DNA of 17,460 bases, taken from positions 1-17,460 of the forward strand of contig JAEYHP010000071.1 of the NCBI GenBank assembly GCA_023409435.1, read 5' to 3'. Positions 1 to 7,484 of this stretch are shown piece after piece (position 1 is the stretch's first letter; each line of letters begins with the position of its first letter). The position numbers and the translations under genes were made by a program. The DNA is from Bacillota bacterium (GTDB lineage Bacteria > Bacillota > Clostridia > Christensenellales > CAG-138). The notes under the pieces were generated by a model. It made no database searches, was not told the DNA's origin, and saw nothing but the letters and a program-made list of their open reading frames with translations.

Positions 1-367
1 CATTATACTCGCTGGATTTTTGCCGCTGTTGAGCGCGGAATTCGTGCGGCATTATCCCATGCGGATATTGAACGTCCATCCGTCGCTCATTCCTTCGTTC
101 TGTGGCAAAGGGTATTATGGCTTGAAAGTCCATGAGGCGGCGCTGCAAAAGGGCGTGAAGCTGACGGGGGCGACGGTGCATTTTGTAAATGAAGAAGTAG
201 ACGGCGGGGATATCCTGCTGCAAAAGGCGGTCGAAGTGCACGAAGGAGATACGCCGCAACTTTTGCAGCGGCGCGTGATGGAGCAGGCGGAATGGGTGCT
301 GCTCCCACAGGCCGTGGAACTTGTGTCATCCGCAATCGTAAAGGAGAAACTCGAATGCGCGTCATGA
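1..367 (+). CDS. purN: phosphoribosylglycinamide formyltransferase (PurN), 3' part
   Basis: This is the C-terminal ~121 residues of GAR transformylase, which moves a formyl group from 10-formyl-THF to GAR (third step of IMP synthesis, cytosolic). The gene enters the window from the left and its frame begins at base 2. The family signature NVHPSLIPSF carries the catalytic Asn and His, and the later EEVDGGDILLQ block carries the catalytic Asp, so all three active-site residues are present. The C-terminus (QAVELVSSAIVKEKLECAS) is of normal length. The TGA stop at 365-367 lies inside the start of purD, which begins at 355, so the two genes overlap by 13 bases and are probably translationally coupled. 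Identification is firm; only the N-terminus is missing. Confidence 0.95.
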   Translation, partial: IILAGFLPLLSAEFVRHYPMRILNVHPSLIPSFCGKGYYGLKVHEAALQKGVKLTGATVHFVNEEVDGGDILLQKAVEVHEGDTPQLLQRRVMEQAEWVLLPQAVELVSSAIVKEKLECAS

Positions 368-1635
368 TCATAGGCGGCGGCGGGCGCGAACACGCGCTTG
401 CCTTAAGCGTCAGAAAAAGTCCTCTGGTAAGCGATCTCTTTGTTCTTCCCGGCAACGCCGGTATCGCGGAAATCGCCACATGCGTGCCGATTGGGGCGAA
501 GGAACTTGGCCGCATCGTGGCGTTTGCGGTGGAACAGCATATTGAATTTGCCATCGTCGCCCCGGACGATCCGCTGGTGATGGGCCTGGTGGACGAACTG
601 CATGCTGTAGACATTCTCTGCTTCGGGCCGGAAAAGAAGGCCGCGGTCATCGAAGGCAGCAAGGCGTTCGCAAAAGAGCTGATGCAAAAGGCGAATATCC
701 CCACCGCGGAATACGCCGTGTTTACGGATGAACGGGAGGCGGTAGGCTATCTTGCTTCCTGCGCGTATCCCATTGTAGTGAAAGCGGACGGGCTTGCGCT
801 TGGGAAGGGCGTCGTGATCGCCCAAGACTTTGAGGAAGCCAAAGCCGCCGTATATACCATGATGGCGGAAAAGCGCTTCGGCGCGAGCGGCGAGCGCGTG
901 GTGATAGAAGAATACCTGACCGGTCCCGAGGTTTCCGTACTGGCGCTGACGGATGGCAAAACCATACTTCCGCTGCCCTCCTCTATGGACCACAAGCGCG
1001 TATTCGACGGGGATCATGGCCCCAACACCGGCGGCATGGGCGCGATTTCTCCCAACCCGTACTACACGGAGGAAACGGCGGAACTCTGCATGGAGCGCAT
1101 ATATTTGCCCACCGTCCGCGCGCTCAATTCTGCCGGGCGCACGTTCAAAGGTTGCCTGTATTTCGGGCTGATGTTGACGGAGTTTGGCCCCAAGGTCATT
1201 GAATACAACTGCCGCTTTGGGGACCCGGAAACCCAGGCTGTACTGCCGCTCATTGAATCGGGTCTCTTCGAGGCCATGCTGGCGGTGGAGGAAGAACGGC
1301 TTACGGAAGTGGAACTAAAGGTCAAGCGCGGAGCGTGCTGCTGTGTGGCGCTTGCAAGCGCGGGGTATCCGGGAAAGTATGAAGCCGAGAAGCCTATCGC
1401 CATCCAAACCGGAGAACTTGGGGAAGATGCCGCAGTTTTCCACGCTGGAACAAAATTGCAGGGTGAAAGGATCGTTACCGCTGGCGGGCGCGTGCTGGGC
1501 GTTTCCGCCGTGGGGGATACGCTTGCTTCCGCCATCAGCCGGGCGTACGGCGCACTACGGCACATTGATTTTGAAGGTATGCACTATCGAAGGGACATCG
1601 GGAAAACGGCGCTTCGCGCCAGCCAGGGGGAGTAA
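355..1635 (+). CDS. purD: phosphoribosylamine-glycine ligase (GAR synthetase)
   Basis: PurD ligates glycine to phosphoribosylamine using ATP to give GAR, the second step of purine synthesis. The predicted 426-residue protein has the usual family length. It opens with the Rossmann-like MRVMIIGGGGREHALA and continues with ATP-grasp landmarks: VVKADGLALGKGV, the GDHGPNTGGMGA loop and the metal/ATP block EYNCRFGDPETQ. The open frame extends upstream to 292, but the ATG at 355 is chosen because the family starts with this MRVMIIGGGG motif and an AAGGAG site sits at 341-346. It overlaps purN by 13 bases, and its TAA ends one base before the purL ATG. Operon membership is clear. purH is not adjacent, so it must lie elsewhere. 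Confidence 0.97.
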   Translation: MRVMIIGGGGREHALALSVRKSPLVSDLFVLPGNAGIAEIATCVPIGAKELGRIVAFAVEQHIEFAIVAPDDPLVMGLVDELHAVDILCFGPEKKAAVIEGSKAFAKELMQKANIPTAEYAVFTDEREAVGYLASCAYPIVVKADGLALGKGVVIAQDFEEAKAAVYTMMAEKRFGASGERVVIEEYLTGPEVSVLALTDGKTILPLPSSMDHKRVFDGDHGPNTGGMGAISPNPYYTEETAELCMERIYLPTVRALNSAGRTFKGCLYFGLMLTEFGPKVIEYNCRFGDPETQAVLPLIESGLFEAMLAVEEERLTEVELKVKRGACCCVALASAGYPGKYEAEKPIAIQTGELGEDAAVFHAGTKLQGERIVTAGGRVLGVSAVGDTLASAISRAYGALRHIDFEGMHYRRDIGKTALRASQGE

Positions 1636-1636
1636 C

Positions 1637-4600
1637 ATGGTCTGCCGCGTTTATGTGGAAAAAAAGCGCGCGTTTGCCGCGGAAGCGGAAGTGCTGCTTA
1701 TAGATATCCGCTCGTTCTTGCGTATAGAAGGGCTTACACACCTTCGTTTGCTGAACCGGTACGATGTGGAAGGTATTTCCGAAGAACTGTTCTTGCAGTG
1801 TAAAACCAACGTGTTTTCGGAACCGCAGACGGACGACTGCCTGAACGAGCTGCCGGAAGACGCGCTTTTCAACGGCTGTACCGCGTTTGCGGTGGAATAC
1901 CTGCCGGGGCAGTTCGATCAAAGGGCGGATTCCGCCGCGCAATGCATCCAGCTTGTTTCTATGAGGGAACGTCCGCTGGTTCGCACCGCGAAGGTCTACC
2001 TGCTTTATGGGGATATTACGGAAGCGGAGCTTGCCGCAATCAAAAAACATGTGATCAACCCCGTGGAAAGCAGGGAAGCGTTTTTAAACAAAGCGGATAC
2101 GTTTCTGGTAAGCGCTTTGGAACCCGAAGCGCCGCCGGTTCTTTCCGGCTTTTGCGCGCTTGAGGGCGAGGAAATCGGCCGGTTCATCAAGGAATACGGC
2201 CTTGCGATGGATGCGGACGATCTTCGCTTCTGTCAGGGCTATTTCAAAGAAGAGCAACGCGACCCCACGCTGACGGAGCTTCGCGCCATCGATACCTATT
2301 GGTCCGATCATTGCAGGCATACGACGTTTCTGACGGAGCTAGGCGATGTGACGTTCGCGCATGCGGATGCGCAGAGAGCATATGAGCGTTATCTCAAATT
2401 GCGCGAAACGCTGCAAATTCAAAAGCCTGTCACGCTGATGGATATCGCTACAATTGCGCAGAAAGCATTGAAAGCGGAAGGGAAACTAGGGAACCTCGAC
2501 GAATCGGAAGAAATCAACGCCTGCACTGTCAAGGTCAAGGCGGAGGTGGAGGGCATTGAGGAAGACTGGCTGCTTTTATTTAAAAACGAGACCCACAACC
2601 ACCCCACGGAAATAGAGCCGTTCGGCGGAGCCGCCACTTGTATCGGCGGCGCAATACGGGACCCGCTTTCCGGCCGGGCATATGTCTACCAGGCCATGCG
2701 CATTACCGGCGCCGCCGATCCGCTGGCTCCTGTGGAAGAGACCATATCTGGCAAACTGCCTCAGCGCAAGCTTGTGACGACGGCTGCTGCGGGATATAGC
2801 TCCTACGGCAACCAGATCGGCCTTGCGACAGGCATTGTAGAGGAACTATACCACCCCGGCTATGCCGCAAAGCATATGGAACTGGGTGCGGTTATCGGCG
2901 CTGCTCCCGCAAAAAACATCCGGCGGGAAACGCCCGAGCCGGGCGACGTTGTCCTGCTGCTGGGTGGGCGCACGGGCCGGGACGGCTGCGGCGGGGCGAC
3001 AGGCTCCTCCAAGGCCCATAACGCGCAGTCCCTGGAGCTGTGCGGCGCGGAGGTGCAGAAGGGCAACGCGCCGGAGGAGCGGAAGCTCCAGCGCTTATTT
3101 CGCAACCCGGAGGCGGCGCGGCTCATCAAGCGCTGCAACGATTTCGGCGCGGGCGGGGTATCCGTAGCGGTGGGTGAACTGGCGGACGGGCTTATCATAA
3201 CCTTAGACGCCGTACCGGAAAAATATGAAGGTTTGTCCGCAACGGAACTTGCCATCAGCGAATCTCAGGAGCGCATGGCCGTGGTGCTCGCTCCAGACGA
3301 TGTGGCGGCGTTTATGCGCCTTGCCGCGGAGGAAAACCTGGAGGCCACGCAGATTGCCGTTGTGACCGGAGAAAAGCGGCTTGTCATGCGGCACCGCGGG
3401 CAGACGGTGGTCAACATCTCCCGCGCATTCCTGAATTCAAACGGCGCGCCCAAATCCGCAAGTGCGCATGTTTCTCCCGCAAAAGCGCCTAAGCGCTTTC
3501 CCTGGGAACAGGGGAGCGCAGAAGAGCGGTTATCCGCGCTTGTCGGCGACCTCAATTTCTGCTCCCGCCAGGGGCTTGCGGAACGGTTCGATTCCACGAT
3601 AGGCGCGGGCACGGTATTGATGCCCTTTGGCGGCGCGCGGCAGAAGACGCCCGCGCAGGCCATGGTGGCGCTGCTGCCCGTACTGCATGGCAGCACCCGC
3701 GCCTGTTCCGCAATGGCTTACGGGTACGACCCGTATATCAGCGAGTCCGATCCGTATCGCGGCGCATACCTTGCCGTCGTTCATTCGCTTGCAAAGATTG
3801 CGGCGACGGGCGCCAACGCGGAGGACGCGTACCTGACGCTGCAGGAATACTTTCCACGTTTGGGGAACGATGTAAGCCGCTGGGGCCTGCCGCTTGCGGC
3901 GCTATTGGGTGCGGTGGACGCGCAGCTCGATTTTGGGTGCGCCGCCATCGGCGGCAAGGACTCTATGAGCGGCAGCTTTGAAACCTTGGACGTTCCGCCC
4001 ACGCTCGTTTCGTTCGCGGTCGCCACCGGGGACGCAAAAACGCTCGTTTCGCCGGAGTTGAAACGAGCCGGCGCGCGGGTCGCGCTGCTTGCGCCAGACT
4101 ATAAGGAAAAAGGCCTGCCAAAAGCGGAGAGCATGAAAAAAGTGTTCGGGCAGGTTCATTCGCTCATACAAAGCGGACAAGCGTTGGCGGTATACGCGCT
4201 GGGACGCGGCGGCATTGCGGAAGCGGCATTCAAAATGGGTTTAGGAAACCGAATCGGCGTACATTTTGCTGATATGGTCACGCCGGATACGCTGTTTTCC
4301 CCGCGTTTCGGCGCGTTTGTAGTGGAGCTGAAAGAAAATGTCATGATTGGAACTCCGATTGGTATCACGCAGGAGGAATATGCGTGGACGTTTGCCGGAG
4401 AAACGATTATGCTTGAAGACATAGAGCAGATCTATGAAAGCAAGCTCGCCCCCGTATACCCCATGCAGTCTAGGCACATAGAAAATAAGGATTCTATTCC
4501 CGCGTATTCCCGCCCCGAAACGCCAATAAAACATGCCGGTCCTTCCATCGCGAAGCCCCGCGTTCTTATCCCTGTATTCCCGGGTACGAACTGCGAATAC

Positions 4601-5353
4601 GATACCGAGGCGGCGTTCCTGCGCGCAGGCGCAAAGCCGGAGCTGTTCCTCATCAAGAACCTTACGCCGCATCAGGTGGAACAATCTGTATGCGCGTTTG
4701 CGGAAGCGCTTTCTAGCAGCCAGATATTGTTCCTGCCCGGCGGATTTTCCGGCGGGGACGAACCGGACGGCTCCGGCAAATTCATTACCGCATTTTTACG
4801 CAGCCCGCGCATCCGCGAAGAAATCTCCCATCTGCTAGAAACGCGGGACGGTTTAATCGGCGGCGCCTGCAACGGCTTTCAGGCGCTTATCAAGCTTGGG
4901 CTTGTCCCGTTTGGCGAAATTCGGGATATGGACGAAGCCTGCCCTACGCTGACATTCAACGAAATCGGCCGCCATCAATCCCGTATCGTCCATACGCGGA
5001 TTGCTGCAAACGGCTCTCCCTGGCTGATGTATACTGAGGTTGGGGAAGTCTACTCCGCCCCCGTTTCCCACGGGGAAGGGCGGTTCTTGTGCCCGCAGCC
5101 GCTGTTTGATACGCTTGCGGAAAACGGGCAGCTGATTACGCAATATGTGGATGATGCAGGGACACCCACTATGGATATCGCCTTCAATCCCAACGGCTCC
5201 ATGGGTGCGGTGGAAGGAATTATTTCGCCGGACGGCCGCGTATTGGGTAAAATGGCGCATAGCGAGCGGACGGGGTCGTACCTGTATCAAAACGTGCCGG
5301 GCAATTACGATATGCCGCTGTTCCGCGGGGCCGTGGATTATTTCAGACGATAG
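1637..5353 (+). CDS. purL: phosphoribosylformylglycinamidine synthase, single-chain clostridial type
   Basis: This enzyme converts FGAR to FGAM using ATP and glutamine-derived ammonia (fourth step of IMP synthesis). The predicted 1,238 residues match the long single-chain form found in many Clostridia, in which synthetase and glutaminase are fused, rather than the Bacillus PurS/PurQ/PurL complex. Residues 316-331 hold the signature KNETHNHPTEIEPFGG. A C-terminal class I glutaminase domain starts near residue 975 (RVLIPVFPGTNCEYDTE). It carries the nucleophile Cys1078 (IGGACNGFQ) and the His1145/Glu1147 pair (SHGEGRF), so it looks complete. The frame is open back to 1343 inside purD, but the ATG at 1637 has a GGGGGAG site at about 1626-1632 and fits the family N-terminus. 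It is the last gene of the operon segment. Confidence 0.96.
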   Translation: MVCRVYVEKKRAFAAEAEVLLIDIRSFLRIEGLTHLRLLNRYDVEGISEELFLQCKTNVFSEPQTDDCLNELPEDALFNGCTAFAVEYLPGQFDQRADSAAQCIQLVSMRERPLVRTAKVYLLYGDITEAELAAIKKHVINPVESREAFLNKADTFLVSALEPEAPPVLSGFCALEGEEIGRFIKEYGLAMDADDLRFCQGYFKEEQRDPTLTELRAIDTYWSDHCRHTTFLTELGDVTFAHADAQRAYERYLKLRETLQIQKPVTLMDIATIAQKALKAEGKLGNLDESEEINACTVKVKAEVEGIEEDWLLLFKNETHNHPTEIEPFGGAATCIGGAIRDPLSGRAYVYQAMRITGAADPLAPVEETISGKLPQRKLVTTAAAGYSSYGNQIGLATGIVEELYHPGYAAKHMELGAVIGAAPAKNIRRETPEPGDVVLLLGGRTGRDGCGGATGSSKAHNAQSLELCGAEVQKGNAPEERKLQRLFRNPEAARLIKRCNDFGAGGVSVAVGELADGLIITLDAVPEKYEGLSATELAISESQERMAVVLAPDDVAAFMRLAAEENLEATQIAVVTGEKRLVMRHRGQTVVNISRAFLNSNGAPKSASAHVSPAKAPKRFPWEQGSAEERLSALVGDLNFCSRQGLAERFDSTIGAGTVLMPFGGARQKTPAQAMVALLPVLHGSTRACSAMAYGYDPYISESDPYRGAYLAVVHSLAKIAATGANAEDAYLTLQEYFPRLGNDVSRWGLPLAALLGAVDAQLDFGCAAIGGKDSMSGSFETLDVPPTLVSFAVATGDAKTLVSPELKRAGARVALLAPDYKEKGLPKAESMKKVFGQVHSLIQSGQALAVYALGRGGIAEAAFKMGLGNRIGVHFADMVTPDTLFSPRFGAFVVELKENVMIGTPIGITQEEYAWTFAGETIMLEDIEQIYESKLAPVYPMQSRHIENKDSIPAYSRPETPIKHAGPSIAKPRVLIPVFPGTNCEYDTEAAFLRAGAKPELFLIKNLTPHQVEQSVCAFAEALSSSQILFLPGGFSGGDEPDGSGKFITAFLRSPRIREEISHLLETRDGLIGGACNGFQALIKLGLVPFGEIRDMDEACPTLTFNEIGRHQSRIVHTRIAANGSPWLMYTEVGEVYSAPVSHGEGRFLCPQPLFDTLAENGQLITQYVDDAGTPTMDIAFNPNGSMGAVEGIISPDGRVLGKMAHSERTGSYLYQNVPGNYDMPLFRGAVDYFRR

Positions 5354-5386
5354 CCCAATAATTCTGGGTTTAGGCAGAATTCGCGC

Positions 5387-5415
5387 TTGTCCGGCCTACG
5401 GTGGCGCGATATACT
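5387..5415 (+). promoter_or_regulatory. sigma-A-like promoter in the purL-lipoprotein gap
   Basis: TTGTCC (5387-5392) and TATACT (5410-5415) are separated by exactly 17 bases, with five of six -10 bases matching consensus. Transcription would begin near 5422. No convincing coding region follows before the terminator at 5498-5536, so this promoter would drive a short RNA of about 115 nt. Base matches are seen directly; promoter activity is inferred. Confidence 0.5.
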
Positions 5416-5421
5416 GATAAC

Positions 5422-5536
5422 CAAATAACAAAGATAACTGTTCCGCTCAATGGCGAACGGAATGGCTGACCTTTGGGGTAATGCCACAGGGCAGTCAAAC
5501 AGCGTCTCATTTTCTTCTCATGAGGCGCTGTTTTTT
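5422..5536 (+). ncRNA. candidate small RNA between purL and the lipoprotein gene
   Basis: The segment is bounded by a good promoter (5387-5415) and a strong intrinsic terminator (5498-5536). Between them are two small hairpins: TTCCG (5441-5445) with CGGAA (5458-5462), and TGGC (5463-5466) with GCCA (5483-5486), the latter continued by ACC/GGT (5469-5471 and 5477-5479). I do not recognise the family. It lacks the SRP, 6S, ZTP, THF or cyclic-di-GMP core motifs that I can recall. The only ORF of note (ATG at 5450, ~50 codons, reading through the terminator) has no proper ribosome site. It could also be an untranslated 3' tail of the pur transcript. The 3' end is well supported; the 5' end is approximate. 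Confidence 0.4.
5498..5536 (+). terminator. strong intrinsic terminator
   Basis: A 13-base-pair stem (AACAGCGTCTCAT at 5498-5510 against ATGAGGCGCTGTT at 5520-5532, one G-U pair) encloses a 9-base loop and runs into six T residues at 5531-5536. It would end the short RNA proposed here and any pur read-through. Confidence 0.9.
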
Positions 5537-5610
5537 ATTCGTTTCGCAGAATTCATTTGTTCTAATGGGAGACCGGCGGGCTTGTATACTGCGTATTAAT
5601 GAATGCACGG

Positions 5611-5637
5611 TTGTCGAGGGAAATGTTACCATATAAT
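5611..5637 (+). promoter_or_regulatory. probable promoter of the lipoprotein gene
   Basis: A perfect TATAAT lies at 5632-5637 with TTGTCG at 5611-5616. The 15-base spacer is short, so the -35 assignment is uncertain. The start point would fall near 5644, giving a leader of about 20 nt that contains the GGGAAGG ribosome site at 5651-5657. Confidence 0.45.
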
Positions 5638-5664
5638 AAAATGGAATGCAGGGAAGGAAACGAA

Positions 5665-6564
5665 ATGAGAAGAGCGTTGCTATTGTTCCTGTTTACGGCA
5701 CTATTCATTTTTACTGCCTGCGGCAAAGATACCGCCGCTCCGGGAGCTACGCCTACCCCCACGCCCGTGCTTGCTGTTGCTGACAAAACAGCAGAGCCGT
5801 CTCTTTCGGGAAATGGCGGGCAGAATACGGTCCCTCCTACGGAAACGGTTCCACCCGAGGCGACAGAAGAGGCGCAGAAAAGCAGCCTTTATGACCCGAG
5901 CATATATGTAATCGAAGCGTCCGGCTCCTGGCAACAGGAACTTGAAGCGGGGTATTATGCGAATTACGAATCTGAGATTTATCTCCACAAGATCGATTCC
6001 AACAACAACCGCGTTGTTGCGGGCAGCTACACTGGCTTTTGCTGGATCAATGTTACGCTGGATACCACGGAATTTATTCAGGATATGCTCAAAGACGTCC
6101 CTCTCGAGGTGACATTCGATGCGGGCGGGGAAGCGATTTGCGATAACCTCGGCATTTATTTAAGTGCAGAGGACGATAAGGCGTGGGTGGACTACACGAT
6201 ATTGGATGAAGACGGAAACCCGCTGCCGCTTACGCGGGACACACCGGTAGCGAAGGGCAGCTTTGTAGCGGTATCAAAGAATGTTTATCTGGAAGCAAAG
6301 GCGCGGGGCGCGCAGGGCGAAAAAGTGGACTATTCGGATACGGCCTCAGGGGATGAAGTGGACGTCAATTATGTGATCCATGTAGAACCGGATTCCATGG
6401 AACAGGGTGCCGTACGCAATGTAAAAATCCATCTTTTCGGCCAGGGCTTTTCGAGCGTGCTGGAAGGTACGCTTACGCGGCTTTCCGGATACCCGGACGA
6501 TGTTGCAAAATATACGACCGACGCGCCGTATCAGCAGGCGCTGAATAAGCATTTGGGTGAATAA
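5665..6564 (+). CDS. secreted lipoprotein of unknown function
   Basis: I do not recognise a family. The predicted 299-residue product begins MRR, followed by a hydrophobic signal segment ending FTAC, with Cys19 as the likely lipidated residue. The Phe at -3 is less usual for a lipobox. A low-complexity Thr/Pro/Ala/Glu-rich linker of about 50 residues follows (…TPTPTPV…, …TVPPTETVPPEATEE…), typical of surface lipoproteins. A mixed, acidic and aromatic extracellular domain makes up the rest, with no catalytic motif that I can name. The ATG at 5665 is chosen over upstream in-frame starts (from 5599) because GGGAAGG lies at 5651-5657 and the signal peptide begins there. The gene has its own promoter candidate and terminator, so it is probably monocistronic. 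Confidence 0.85.
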   Translation: MRRALLLFLFTALFIFTACGKDTAAPGATPTPTPVLAVADKTAEPSLSGNGGQNTVPPTETVPPEATEEAQKSSLYDPSIYVIEASGSWQQELEAGYYANYESEIYLHKIDSNNNRVVAGSYTGFCWINVTLDTTEFIQDMLKDVPLEVTFDAGGEAICDNLGIYLSAEDDKAWVDYTILDEDGNPLPLTRDTPVAKGSFVAVSKNVYLEAKARGAQGEKVDYSDTASGDEVDVNYVIHVEPDSMEQGAVRNVKIHLFGQGFSSVLEGTLTRLSGYPDDVAKYTTDAPYQQALNKHLGE

Positions 6565-6599
6565 AGCGTGCCACCGGCAGAACGGCATACAGGATATGT

Positions 6600-6633
6600 A
6601 AGAACCTGAACGCTTGCGGTTCAGGTTCTTTTT
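6600..6633 (+). terminator. intrinsic terminator of the lipoprotein gene
   Basis: A perfect 12-base-pair stem (AAGAACCTGAAC at 6600-6611, GTTCAGGTTCTT at 6619-6630) with a 7-base loop leads into a T run ending at 6633. It sits 35 bases after the stop codon. The IS200-type element begins just beyond it. Confidence 0.92.
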
Positions 6634-6643
6634 GTCTATCGAA

Positions 6644-6666
6644 AACCACTGGCTGGGCCAGTGGTT
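6644..6666 (+). repeat. left-end hairpin of the IS200-type element
   Basis: AACCACTGGC (6644-6653) pairs perfectly with GCCAGTGGTT (6657-6666) around a 3-base loop. In IS200/IS605 elements, such subterminal hairpins are what the transposase binds on single-stranded DNA. Confidence 0.7.
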
Positions 6667-6703
6667 CAAAAGAAGGCTTCTGCCGATAATGCGGACAGAA
6701 AAA

Positions 6704-6764
6704 CTCCTTTTGCTTTATAATCGGAGTGCGGCCTGACAACTGCACCAGAAAAAAGCAAAAGGAG
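6704..6764 (+). promoter_or_regulatory. inverted repeat that hides the tnpA ribosome binding site
   Basis: CTCCTTTTGCTTT (6704-6716) is the exact complement of AAAGCAAAAGGAG (6752-6764), whose last bases are the tnpA Shine-Dalgarno. In the mRNA this 13-bp helix would bury the ribosome site 9 bases before the ATG. Ribosome-site sequestration of this kind is known for IS200 and keeps transposase translation very low. The pairing is seen directly; the function is by analogy. Confidence 0.75.
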
Positions 6765-6773
6765 GTCATTCAA

Positions 6774-7205
6774 ATGGGGAATGACACTAAGAGTCTATCT
6801 CACACGAAATGGAATTGCAAATATCATATAGTGTTTGCAGCGAAATACAGACGGAAGGTATTTTTCGGCGAAAAACGAGTGGAGATAGGGAAAATATTAA
6901 GGAAACTGTGTGAGTGGAAAGGGATAACGATAATAGAGGCAGAAATTTGTCCCGACCATGTGCATATGCTGCTGGAAATACCGCCTAAAGTGGCAGTATC
7001 AAGTTTTATGGGATATCTGAAGGGGAAAAGCAGCTTAATGATATATGAGCAATATCCGGAGTTAAAATACAAATACCGCAATCGAGAATTTTGGTGCCGA
7101 GGGTATTATGTGGACACAGCGGGAAAGAATGCGAAAAAGATACAAGAGTACATCAAGAAGCAGCTAGAAGAAGACAAAATGGGTGAACAACTAACTATGA
7201 CCTAA
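6774..7205 (+). CDS. tnpA: IS200/IS605-family Y1 transposase TnpA
   Basis: A single-strand DNA transposase (HUH endonuclease). The 143-residue protein has the usual IS200-group length. The metal-binding H-hydrophobe-H pair is His62 and His64 (CPDHVHMLLEI). The block FWCRGYYVDTAG precedes the C-terminal helix carrying nucleophile Tyr126 and Gln130 (EYIKKQ). All catalytic residues are present and there is no frameshift, so the element could be active. The ATG at 6774 is preferred over the GTG at 6726 because AAAGGAGG lies at 6758-6765 and the family starts near this residue. The frame is more AT-rich than the flanking genes, in line with recent acquisition. There is no accessory tnpB. Confidence 0.95.
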   Translation: MGNDTKSLSHTKWNCKYHIVFAAKYRRKVFFGEKRVEIGKILRKLCEWKGITIIEAEICPDHVHMLLEIPPKVAVSSFMGYLKGKSSLMIYEQYPELKYKYRNREFWCRGYYVDTAGKNAKKIQEYIKKQLEEDKMGEQLTMT

Positions 7206-7206
7206 T

Positions 7207-7222
7207 AACCCGTTTACGGGTT
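7207..7222 (+). repeat. small hairpin just after tnpA
   Basis: AACCCG (7207-7212) and CGGGTT (7217-7222) form a 6-bp stem with a TTTA loop directly after the tnpA stop. It may be part of the right-end structure. There is no T run, so it is not a classical terminator. Confidence 0.45.
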
Positions 7223-7261
7223 GCAGGCAACAAGCCTATGCATGTGTCAGGCCGTACCAAC

Positions 7262-7330
7262 GCCACGTGAGGCGTGGCTGGCATTCCAGGGTTATACCCG
7301 CATATGAAATACCCCCGGCTTCGCCGGGGG
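7262..7330 (+). repeat. right-end hairpins of the IS200-type element
   Basis: Two hairpins: GCCACG/CGTGGC (7262-7267 and 7273-7278), and a stronger CCCCCGGC/GCCGGGGG (7312-7319 and 7323-7330) with a 3-base loop. A GC-rich right-end stem of the second kind is typical of IS200-group elements, and the element probably ends within about 15 bases after it. Confidence 0.65.
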
Positions 7331-7384
7331 ATCATTATTATGTGCAATACCGCTGTAAGCTTTTATTATCCCATGCAGGGGCAA

Positions 7385-7413
7385 TTGAATTTGCATAGGC
7401 TAACAAGTATAAT
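7385..7413 (+). promoter_or_regulatory. sigma-A-like promoter of the membrane LuxR-type gene
   Basis: TTGAAT (7385-7390) and a perfect TATAAT (7408-7413) are separated by 17 bases, a near-consensus promoter. Transcription would start near 7420, giving a leader of about 65 nt. It lies outside the probable right end of the insertion sequence, so the element does not remove the native promoter. Confidence 0.7.
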
Positions 7414-7484
7414 GAAAAATATCCGTCTCATTAATTCTTACGATACAACCTATCCATATAAAACGGGCTGCCTGAAGCAGAAGG

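Larger units (their letters stand above)
6640..7345 (+). mobile_element. IS200-type insertion sequence (IS200/IS605 family, tnpA only)
   Basis: About 0.7 kb containing one Y1 HUH transposase and no tnpB, the size and content of IS200-group elements. The ends are not terminal inverted repeats, as expected for this family, but subterminal hairpins. On the left is a perfect 10-bp stem at 6644-6666. On the right is an 8-bp GC-rich stem at 7312-7330, with smaller hairpins at 7207-7222 and 7262-7278. The element lies between the lipoprotein terminator and the luxR-type gene's promoter, so it disrupts neither. The family makes no target duplication, so exact ends cannot be set from this sequence; both are approximate to about 10 bases. 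Confidence 0.75.

Noticed and set aside
1343..1636. Upstream extension of the purL frame into purD
   Set aside because: It overlaps purD completely in another frame, and the ATG at 1637 has a good ribosome site and the family N-terminus.
5460..5500. Resemblance of the CACAGGGCA stretch to a cyclic-di-GMP riboswitch core
   Set aside because: The second conserved half and the receptor helix are missing, and the downstream sequence goes straight into a terminator.
5599..5664. N-terminal extension of the lipoprotein frame
   Set aside because: It would place 22 polar residues before the signal peptide, and the ribosome site is positioned for the ATG at 5665.
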